Shown in pieces: positions 6,259-12,657 of a DNA stretch of 12,657 bases. The notes below the pieces were generated by a model, which was not told the origin of the DNA, made no database searches, and saw only the letters and a program-made list of their open reading frames with translations. The position numbers were made by a program, and so were the translations under genes. Each line of letters opens with the position of its first letter. The stretch's first letter is position 1. The stretch covers positions 1 to 12,657 of the forward strand of contig RZYX01000051.1 in NCBI GenBank assembly GCA_009930155.1. The letters run 5' to 3'. This DNA comes from Clostridia bacterium. Its GTDB lineage: Bacteria > Bacillota_A > Clostridia > Oscillospirales > Acutalibacteraceae.

Positions 6259-8444
6259 TTTGCATTTCTCCTTGCCGAAAAATCTGAGCCACCACGAGTT
6301 TTAATTTCTATTGAACTGCCACCAGTAGCCACTGCATTACCACCATTTTGATTTATAATTTGCACTGTTTCTTGTGCTCTTTCAGGTTCATCAGATATTA
6401 TTATAATACCAAATTGATTATAATCCAATCCCTGCGGAACTTTTGCCCTACACACCAATACATCTGCATTCAAAAACTCCTGTGAAATTTCCCCTGTATT
6501 CAATGTTGGTATAAAAGTTATTAATATTTTAAAATCACCTATTTCAACTGTTGAAAACGATGAAAGCTCATTACTACTACAATATATTTCAACATCATTC
6601 CAAAGAGTAATGCAAGAATCCATAGCCTTAGAACTTGACTTTTCAATTTTACTTACTACAGTATAGCTTTTAAATATTCCATCTTTTGCACTGCTTTCTG
6701 TTTCATTCTCACGAGGTATAACGAGCAAATCAATCTGGTTTGAATTATTTTGAAACAACAAGTCCTCTATATTCCATTGTGCAAAGTAATCGCCGCCACA
6801 GCCAATTATTGCACTATGATTTTCTCGGCTTAAAATTACACTTGTGCCATTGCCAACATCTGCAACATCTATTTTGGTTATACCCCTGTTAATAAACTTG
6901 TCAAACAATACTGCACAAAGTAAAATATTGAGTGCCAAAAGAGTCGCTACACGCAAATTCTTTTTTATATCACCTTTTAAAATTATTGCAATAGCTATAA
7001 GCAAAAATGTTGCAATCATCCATGGAATTATATAATCATTGTGTAATGAAACATATGCAAATGGCAAATTTCCCAACATTTTAGTACACCAAAGCATAAA
7101 CTTTGCAAACAAGCCACATACAAAAAATATTGGCATTTTTATAACACTAATAAACGGGATTGCAGATAGCAAAACACCAATGCCAGAAAGGAGCATTGCA
7201 AGGCCTGCAACATTAGTTATTAACAGATTTGTAATCGGTGAAACAAATGAAACCGCACCAAAGCTAAATAAAACAACAGGAAATGTAAAAATTGTTGCAC
7301 TAATAGTTATTGCAGTTATTTCCACCCCTACTTTGACCAGATTTTTTAATTTTTGATTCTTTATTCCATTAGTTTTTATTTTTATCTTACTGCTAATTGG
7401 TTTTAAAAGTAAAAGTATTCCAAGAGTAGCACTAAAGGATAGTAACAGCCCTAAATTGCTTGCACAAAACGGATTGCAAACTGTGACAAATAGCGCCGCT
7501 GTTCCAAGAGAGTTTAGCGAATCAGGTTCTCTGCCCAGCAATTTACCGCTAAAGAAAACAAGCATCATTATACCCGCTCGCATAACTGACGGTGTAAAAG
7601 CCGCCAGAGCCATAAACCCAAGCACAAACAGCGATGCAGCTGCCGCAGACTTTTTACGCCTTACCCCTGCGTTTCTAAGCCCTTGATATATAAACATTGA
7701 CCACATTGATGTGTGAAGTCCTGATACTGCAAACAAGTGCATTACACCAGACTCTTTAAATCTTTTGTATGCTTCATCTGATATTGAATCAGTATCACCG
7801 ATTAGCATTGCTATCAAAACTGCACCCTCATCATTTGGTAAAAGTCCGCTAATCGTATCTTTTATATATTCCCTCAAGCTTATAAATATGTAGTAAAATG
7901 GTTTATCCTGTGTTTTGGTGTGCTCTATTTCTTCGGTCGTATATGCACCTATGTAAACACCCGTAGATTTATAATAAAGCTTTATGCTACTGTCATTTCC
8001 CAGCTCATATATAGTTGCATTTTTTATGCTAATGTTGTCATAATATTCTGCATCTGCAAGCTGTGTTGACGACAAACGAATTTTCATTTTATAATCCTTG
8101 CCATTAACCTTGCTGGTTTTTATTATATATCTATATGAGCCACTGTCCGTTTTGCCTTGATTTTCTAGCACTGTACCTTCAACCGATACATTCTCTCCTA
8201 CAAAGGACAACTGTGGCTTATATTCATACTGCGTTTGCAAAATAAAAAGAAGGCAAGCCGACGCAACCGCCAAACATGCTGACGGTAAAACGGACGCTTG
8301 CCTTAAAGACTTTATTGATATTGCAGGAATAAACGCCAAAGCACTGATTGCAAGAAAAATGACTGCAAAGTGTTCCCCCGTTTTACCTATTATAACGAGA
8401 GTAAACAAAAAAGATATACCGATAACCGCCATCGGTCTTTTCAA
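6255..8444 (-). CDS. comEC: ComEC/Rec2 DNA-uptake channel with degenerate C-terminal beta-lactamase-like domain
   Basis: Polytopic membrane channel that takes single-stranded DNA into the cell during natural transformation. Order of parts in 729 aa: membrane helices at about 5-70; an OB-fold (DUF4131) domain at about 80-170 (VSVEGTVLENQG to KLYYKSTGVYIG); the Competence domain at about 205-490 with MLIGDTDSISDEAYKRFKES, VMHLFAVSGLHTS, FTPSVMRAGIMML, EPDSLNSLG and LLLSFSATLGI; then a C-terminal domain at about 522-715 in metallo-beta-lactamase position. That last domain has DVGNGTS (529-535) where DVGQGDS is usual, and GCGGD where IDGG is expected. LLVIPRENETES (573-584) stands where the THxHxDH metal motif should be, so metal-dependent nuclease activity is unlikely. 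The start is TTG at 8442-8444, 10 nt after GGAG; the next ATG, 4 codons on, has no SD. It is 32 bp after the HIT gene and overlaps holA by 4 bp. Confidence 0.93.
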   Translation of the reverse strand: MKRPMAVIGISFLFTLVIIGKTGEHFAVIFLAISALAFIPAISIKSLRQASVLPSACLAVASACLLFILQTQYEYKPQLSFVGENVSVEGTVLENQGKTDSGSYRYIIKTSKVNGKDYKMKIRLSSTQLADAEYYDNISIKNATIYELGNDSSIKLYYKSTGVYIGAYTTEEIEHTKTQDKPFYYIFISLREYIKDTISGLLPNDEGAVLIAMLIGDTDSISDEAYKRFKESGVMHLFAVSGLHTSMWSMFIYQGLRNAGVRRKKSAAAASLFVLGFMALAAFTPSVMRAGIMMLVFFSGKLLGREPDSLNSLGTAALFVTVCNPFCASNLGLLLSFSATLGILLLLKPISSKIKIKTNGIKNQKLKNLVKVGVEITAITISATIFTFPVVLFSFGAVSFVSPITNLLITNVAGLAMLLSGIGVLLSAIPFISVIKMPIFFVCGLFAKFMLWCTKMLGNLPFAYVSLHNDYIIPWMIATFLLIAIAIILKGDIKKNLRVATLLALNILLCAVLFDKFINRGITKIDVADVGNGTSVILSRENHSAIIGCGGDYFAQWNIEDLLFQNNSNQIDLLVIPRENETESSAKDGIFKSYTVVSKIEKSSSKAMDSCITLWNDVEIYCSSNELSSFSTVEIGDFKILITFIPTLNTGEISQEFLNADVLVCRAKVPQGLDYNQFGIIIISDEPERAQETVQIINQNGGNAVATGGSSIEIKTRGGSDFSARRNAK

Positions 8445-8476
8445 AACAAATCAGCTCCACACTTTATTAAATGATA

Positions 8477-8815
8477 TCAACCTGGAGGCCAAGTGAAATC
8501 CCTGCCACCAAGAAGATGAAAATGCAGATGTGGCACTGTTTGCCCTGCACTCTCGCCTGTGTTTGTAACTACCCTAAATCCATCGTCAAGATTAAAGTCC
8601 TTTGCAATCTTTGCTATAACTTCAAAAATATGAGAGAGCACCTGTGAATTACTATTATCAAGCTGTGCTACAGATTGAATATGTTGCTTTGGAATCACCA
8701 AAATATGAACGGGTGCTTTTGGGTCAAGGTCGTAAAATGCAAGAACTTGTTCGTCCTCATACACCTTTTTTGATGGGATTTCGCCACTTATGATTTTGCA
8801 AAAAATACAATCCAT
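8477..8815 (-). CDS. HIT-family nucleotide phosphoramidase / hydrolase (Hint type)
   Basis: Small histidine-triad protein. The family hydrolyses adenosine phosphoramidates and lysyl- or aminoacyl-adenylates, and acts as a homodimer in the cytoplasm. It shows the N-terminal C3-IF-C6 pair used for zinc in Hint proteins, FYDLDPKAPVHILVIPKQHI at 27-46, and the active-site triad VPHLHFHLLGG with H96, H98 and H100 (H100 at the nucleophile position in the H-x-H-x-H motif). The length of 112 aa is typical and the C-terminal WPPG is the usual end. SD AAGGGGAG lies about 10 nt before the ATG. It sits 32 bp after alaS and 32 bp before comEC. Next to an aminoacyl-tRNA synthetase, a role in clearing stray aminoacyl-adenylates is tempting but is inference only. 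Confidence 0.94.
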   Translation of the reverse strand: MDCIFCKIISGEIPSKKVYEDEQVLAFYDLDPKAPVHILVIPKQHIQSVAQLDNSNSQVLSHIFEVIAKIAKDFNLDDGFRVVTNTGESAGQTVPHLHFHLLGGRDFTWPPG

Positions 8816-8847
8816 TATTGCTAAACTCCCCTTTGTGATGATTTATC

Positions 8848-11484
8848 TTACTTTATCATTGCGGATACTATTGATTCAACAGCAGACATAGCATCCTTTG
8901 TCTTTGATGCATCTTTGCCTCCTGCCATTGCACTGTCTGGCTTACCGCCACCACTACCATCTGCAATTTTTGCAACTTCTTTTAATATATTACCTGCATG
9001 TGCGCCCTTTGAAACTGCATCTTTTCCACAAGCACACGCAAAGTTAACTGAGCCTTTTTTTGATTGCGTACCTGCAACAACAACAACGATATCCTCACCG
9101 CTTTGCTTTGCACTGTCACATATCGTACGCAAGTCATTTGGAGCTGTGTCTTTCATAATTGCAGTTATAAGCCTAATGCCATTTAGCTCCTTAGCATTGT
9201 CAATCATGCTCTTTGCACTTATTGAGGCAAGCTCTGCGCTAAGTTGCTCTATTTGCTTTTCATTTGTTTTAAGATCTGTTACAAGAACGGACGCTCTTGA
9301 TGCAAGCTCTGCTGTGTTACCAAGCTTCATAGCTTGTGCTGTTGACTTTATAAGGCTTTCTTTCTCTGTTATAAAGTCAAGCACACCAAAGCCTGTTACT
9401 GCCTCAATACGCCTTACACCAGCAGCTACAGAACTCTCGCTTATTATTTTGAAAAGACCAAGCTTACCTGTATTGTCAACATGAGTACCACCACAAAGCT
9501 CTATGGATAAATCACCTGATTTTACTACTCTTACTATATTACCGTACTTCTCACCAAACAACGCCATAGCACCCATTGCCTTTGCTTCGTCTATTGACAT
9601 TTCTGTTGAAGTAACCAAAGCACCGCTGAGTATTGCTGTGTTTATCTCTCTTTCAACAAGTGCTATTTCCTGCTCAGTTAGAGCAGAAAAATGAGAGAAA
9701 TCGAAGCGAACTGCACTTGCATTTACAAGCTGGCCTGCCTGTTCAACATGATTACCAAGAACCTTACGAAGTGCAGCCTGTAACAAATGAGCTGCTGTAT
9801 GATTTCTCATTATCGCTTTTCTAACCTGCTCATCAACCTGTGCTTTAACGGTATCCCCAAGCTTTACTGAGCCAGTTATTATTGTACCTTCATGTAGAAA
9901 AACTCCACTTTGAGTTTTTATTGTATTATCAACTTCAAATGTAAATCCATCATTTGAAATTATACCAATATCGCCTATCTGCCCACCACTTTCAGCATAA
10001 AATGGTGTTTGGTTAAGAACGATAATGGCATCGTCACCCTGCTCTGCTGTTTCAGAACTTTCACCATTAATAATTATTGCTTCAATTTTAGCATCTGTAT
10101 GAAAAGTTGTATAACCCACAAAGTCTGTTTTTTCAAGATTATCGGCAGCATTGCCTGTTCCCTTCCACGCATCTGCACCTGCATCTTTGCGAGCCAATCT
10201 CGCCCTTTGCCTTTGCTCTGAAACAAGCTGTGCAAACTTTTCCTCGTCAACTGTCATTGACTTTTCTTCCAAAATCTCTTTAGTAAGGTCAATTGGGAAA
10301 CCAAATGTGTCAGACAATTTGAATGCATCTTCACCGCTCAAAACACTGCCTTGTGCATTTTTAATCATATCTGTAAGAAGTTGCATACCTGTATCTATTG
10401 TTTTTTCAAAGCTTTCTTCCTCACTTTGAATAATCTTTACTATGAAATCATGCTTTTCAACAAGATTTGGATATGCCGATGCATTCTCTTTAATTACTGT
10501 TTCGCAAACATCTGCAAGAAAAGCGTGGTTAATACCAAGAAGCCTGCCGTGCCTTGCCGCTCTTCGAAGCAAACGACGAAGAACATAACCCCTGCCCTCA
10601 TTTGAAGGCATTACGCCATCACCAATCATAAAGGTTGTACTTCTTATATGGTCTGTGATAACACGAAGAGATACATCAATCTTTTCATTTACATGATATT
10701 TTACATCTGCAATTTGCATTATATGATTCATTATGTTCTGTACTGTGTCAACCTCAAAAAGGTTATCAACCCCTTGAGAAATGCAAGCAAGCCTTTCAAG
10801 CCCCATGCCTGTGTCTATGTTTGGTTTTGCAAGAGATGTGTAATTATTATTTCCGTCATTTTCAAACTGTGTAAAAACAAGGTTCCAAAACTCTACAAAT
10901 CGGTCACAATCACAGCCAACTGCACAGTCGGCAGAGCCACAACCATATACCTCTCCACGGTCATAGTGTATTTCTGAACAAGGACCACAAGGACCAGCAC
11001 CATGTTCCCAGAAGTTATCTTCCTTGCCAAGCCTTACCATATGGTCAGGTGATACACCGATATCTTTTGTCCAGATATCATAAGTTTCGTCATCATCCTC
11101 ATAAATGCTTACAAAAAGCTTGTCCACAGGCAGTTCCATAACCTTAGTTGAGAACTCCCAAGCCCATTCTATTGCCTCATGCTTGAAATAATCACCAAAA
11201 GAAAAGTTGCCAAGCATTTCAAAGTATGTTCCGTGCCTTGCCGTTTTACCAACTCTTTCGATGTCTGGTGTGCGAATACACTTTTGGCAAGTTGTTACTC
11301 TTTGCTTTGGAGGAGTTACCTCCCCTGTGAAATATTTTTTCATAGGTGCCATGCCAGAATTTATAAGAAGCAAGCTTTTATCCCCTTGAGGAACAAGTGA
11401 AAAACTAGGCAAACGAAGATGCCCTTTGCTTTCAAAAAAGCTTAAATATTTTTCTCTAATTTCGTTAAGTCCTGTCCATTCCAT
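8848..11484 (-). CDS. alaS: Alanyl-tRNA synthetase
   Basis: Class II synthetase that charges tRNA-Ala and proofreads mischarged Ser and Gly. Numbered from the ATG at 11482-11484 it has 878 aa, the full usual length. Catalytic core: LRLPSFSLVPQGDKSLLLINSGMAPMKKYF-type motif 1 at 23-52, GKTARHGTYFEMLGNFSFGDYF at 79-100, the Cys-rich GPCGPCSEIHYDRGEVYGCG insert at 164-183, and motif 3 GMGLERLA at 226-233. Editing domain: zinc ligands NHTAAH (H562, H566) and CGGTH (C664, H668). The C-Ala domain ends with DGSGGGKPDSAMAGGKD. A longer frame from a TTG at 11538 exists, but the ATG at 11484 has a fine SD (AGGGAGAG, 7 nt away) and conventional MEWTGLNEIR, so it is chosen. It is the first gene of the run down to rnmV. 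No T-box leader is present. Confidence 0.98.
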   Translation of the reverse strand: MEWTGLNEIREKYLSFFESKGHLRLPSFSLVPQGDKSLLLINSGMAPMKKYFTGEVTPPKQRVTTCQKCIRTPDIERVGKTARHGTYFEMLGNFSFGDYFKHEAIEWAWEFSTKVMELPVDKLFVSIYEDDDETYDIWTKDIGVSPDHMVRLGKEDNFWEHGAGPCGPCSEIHYDRGEVYGCGSADCAVGCDCDRFVEFWNLVFTQFENDGNNNYTSLAKPNIDTGMGLERLACISQGVDNLFEVDTVQNIMNHIMQIADVKYHVNEKIDVSLRVITDHIRSTTFMIGDGVMPSNEGRGYVLRRLLRRAARHGRLLGINHAFLADVCETVIKENASAYPNLVEKHDFIVKIIQSEEESFEKTIDTGMQLLTDMIKNAQGSVLSGEDAFKLSDTFGFPIDLTKEILEEKSMTVDEEKFAQLVSEQRQRARLARKDAGADAWKGTGNAADNLEKTDFVGYTTFHTDAKIEAIIINGESSETAEQGDDAIIVLNQTPFYAESGGQIGDIGIISNDGFTFEVDNTIKTQSGVFLHEGTIITGSVKLGDTVKAQVDEQVRKAIMRNHTAAHLLQAALRKVLGNHVEQAGQLVNASAVRFDFSHFSALTEQEIALVEREINTAILSGALVTSTEMSIDEAKAMGAMALFGEKYGNIVRVVKSGDLSIELCGGTHVDNTGKLGLFKIISESSVAAGVRRIEAVTGFGVLDFITEKESLIKSTAQAMKLGNTAELASRASVLVTDLKTNEKQIEQLSAELASISAKSMIDNAKELNGIRLITAIMKDTAPNDLRTICDSAKQSGEDIVVVVAGTQSKKGSVNFACACGKDAVSKGAHAGNILKEVAKIADGSGGGKPDSAMAGGKDASKTKDAMSAVESIVSAMIK

Positions 11485-11567
11485 ACGATAACTCTCCCTA
11501 TTGTGTGGGCATATTTTTTTACAATATAAGTGTGGCAAAAGAACACTTCACCACACTTAAAGTTTAT
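11485..11567 (-). promoter_or_regulatory. Short alaS 5' leader with a hairpin and competing complements
   Basis: Directly at the predicted 5' end a 9-bp stem forms (11551-11559 with 11527-11535, AGTGTGG/CCACACT core, 15-nt loop). Inside the loop a second copy of AAGTGT could pair with the same 3' arm, and a later CCACAC (near 11505-11511) could take the 5' arm instead. There is no T-box (no AGGGTGGNACCGCG sequence and far too short) and no terminator U-run. Whether the alternatives regulate anything is unknown; the hairpin may only stabilise the 5' end. Confidence 0.3.
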
Positions 11568-11573
11568 TTGATA

Positions 11574-11602
11574 ATTTTACTATTATATTACATATTTGTC
11601 AA
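11574..11602 (-). promoter_or_regulatory. Sigma-A promoter of the alaS-HIT-comEC-holA-rnmV run
   Basis: On the minus strand TTGACA (11597-11602) and TAAAAT (11574-11579) are separated by exactly 17 bp. The -35 box overlaps the stop codon of the upstream PBP gene (TGA, 11599-11601). Predicted transcription start is near 11567, giving a leader of about 80 nt. Confidence 0.82.
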
Positions 11603-12657
11603 CCATTTAGCACTGTTACATTCTCTGCAATTTCCTTGAACACAGGTGCACAATCAGCACTTCCACTAGTTCCTTTTTCCTTCATAACTGCAATAGCATA
11701 TTTGGGTGTTTCGGCTGGAAAAAATCCAACAAACCACGAGTGGCAAATCTCCACACCATTATCATGCCACCCACTTTGTGCTGTGGCTGTTTTTCCGCAA
11801 GCAGTTGTATTTATAGGTTTAGCTTTTTCATTTTCATCTACAACCGTTTTAAGCATAGTTTTTACCTGCTGTGCAGTGCTTTTTGACATTACAAATGTTT
11901 TTTCACTTGTTTTATGTTGCTCGGTAATTTTGCCATTTTTATCAACCATTCCTTTTATCAAAAAAGGTTCTGTATAGTATCCATCTGCCGCTATAGATGC
12001 AAATGCCGATGCCATTTGAAGAGGAGTTGCAAGAAGTTCACCTTGTCCAAACCCAAAATTTGCTATTGCTGCTTCTGAATTAAGGCTAGAAATAGATGGC
12101 AAATTTCCGCTTGCTGTTTCTATTCCGTTGGCAAGCTCAATTTTCTTGGACAGCCCCATATTTTTTGCCATCTCCAAAAGTGGCTGCATATCAATGCTGT
12201 TTGCTATTTGTATAAAATAGGTGTTACAAGACATTGAAAGTGCCTGTGTCATATTAATTTCTCCATGTGCATTATTGTTATAACAATTAAATGTTACTCC
12301 GCTTCGCTCTGTACTTCCTGTGCAATTGTATATTGTATCGGGAGAAATATTGTTGTTTTCTATTGCTGATGACGCAACAATCACCTTAAAAGATGAGCCA
12401 ACGGTATAATGATTTATACATCTATTTATAAACGGTGAGCTTGTATCGTTAATACTTTTGCCGAGATTGTTCGGGTCAAAGTTTGGCCTGCTAGCCATAG
12501 CTTTTATTTCACCCGTACCAACTTCAACAACAACAGCACATCCACTGTCTATCCCATTATTATCGAGTGCATCTTCAGCTATTTTTTGGATTTCTGAATC
12601 CAGCGTTAACATTACTCCCTGCTGTGTGTTATATTCGCTATTACGAACCTCTATATC
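11599..12657 (-). CDS. Class B penicillin-binding protein, transpeptidase domain (5' part outside window)
   Basis: Peptidoglycan D,D-transpeptidase of the FtsI/PbpA/SpoVD type, acting outside the membrane in cell elongation, division or spore wall synthesis. The frame is open to the right edge (352 codons); VMLTLDSEIQKIAEDAL near 12565-12615 is the usual entry into the transpeptidase domain, so no start codon lies inside. Active-site motifs: S-S-F-K (serine codon 12394-12396) in VGSSFKVIVAS; S-C-N in LSMSCNTYF; and K-T-A (11785-11793) in CGKTATAQSG, where K-T-G is normal. HSWFVGFFPAETPKYAIAVM follows as expected. The protein ends at VTVLNG with no PASTA domain, which argues against SpoVD/PBP2x and for a PbpA-like protein that usually partners an FtsW/RodA family glycosyltransferase; that partner is not visible here. 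Its stop overlaps the alaS -35 box, and no terminator separates the two, so read-through into alaS is possible. Confidence 0.93.
   Translation of the reverse strand, partial: DIEVRNSEYNTQQGVMLTLDSEIQKIAEDALDNNGIDSGCAVVVEVGTGEIKAMASRPNFDPNNLGKSINDTSSPFINRCINHYTVGSSFKVIVASSAIENNNISPDTIYNCTGSTERSGVTFNCYNNNAHGEINMTQALSMSCNTYFIQIANSIDMQPLLEMAKNMGLSKKIELANGIETASGNLPSISSLNSEAAIANFGFGQGELLATPLQMASAFASIAADGYYTEPFLIKGMVDKNGKITEQHKTSEKTFVMSKSTAQQVKTMLKTVVDENEKAKPINTTACGKTATAQSGWHDNGVEICHSWFVGFFPAETPKYAIAVMKEKGTSGSADCAPVFKEIAENVTVLNG

Noticed and set aside
8915..9484. A 189-codon plus-strand frame opposite alaS
   Set aside because: It is a mirror frame of a highly conserved coding region; the alaS editing and C-Ala motifs on the other strand explain the sequence.
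11485..11538. alaS extended to a TTG at 11538
   Set aside because: The extra 18 residues are not part of the AlaS family and the ATG at 11484 has a strong, well-spaced SD.
11527..11559. Hairpin after the PBP gene as its terminator
   Set aside because: On the minus strand the stem is followed by ATATTGTAAAAAAAT, without a U-run, and it lies at the predicted 5' end of the alaS transcript.

Overview
The window looks like a chromosomal housekeeping segment of a low-GC Gram-positive bacterium, most likely an anaerobic gut-type clostridium (Clostridia, perhaps Oscillospiraceae/Ruminococcaceae). The reasons are AT-rich DNA, strong Shine-Dalgarno sites, sigma-A promoters with 17-bp spacers, a type A RNase P RNA, and the Gram-positive gene set recD2, RNase M5, LCP family and ComEC. 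I saw no transposase, integrase, CRISPR array or other mobile element.

Left part (1-1960, minus strand): rnpB is driven by a near-consensus promoter. It is followed by a 15-bp perfect hairpin, a small cysteine-rich one-TM protein, and the N-terminal half of the RecD2 helicase, which the left edge cuts at its Walker A motif. Middle part (2040-4290, plus strand): divergent from rnpB lies an LCP-family cell-wall ligase with its own terminator. Next is an unrecognised, very AT-rich four-TM protein with a perfect consensus promoter and a strong terminator. A 410-bp gap without a gene (4198-4608) follows and ends in a hairpin plus T-run.

Right part (4609-12657, minus strand): reading right to left, the 3' part of a class B penicillin-binding protein runs in from the window edge. 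Then comes a tightly packed run alaS - HIT protein - comEC - holA - rnmV, with gaps of 32 and 32 bp, a 4-bp overlap and 12 bp. It is probably one transcript from a promoter whose -35 box overlaps the PBP stop codon. The run joins alanyl-tRNA charging, DNA uptake, clamp loading and 5S rRNA maturation. Together with rnpB, the window carries two RNA-processing enzymes.

I did not find a convincing undescribed multi-gene system. The points most worth a second look are the SD-sequestering hairpin between rnpB and the small Cys-rich gene, the ComEC C-terminal domain that has lost every recognisable metal-binding motif of its beta-lactamase fold, the unexplained non-coding interval at 4291-4608, the KTA instead of KTG box in the PBP, and the unknown AT-rich membrane protein.
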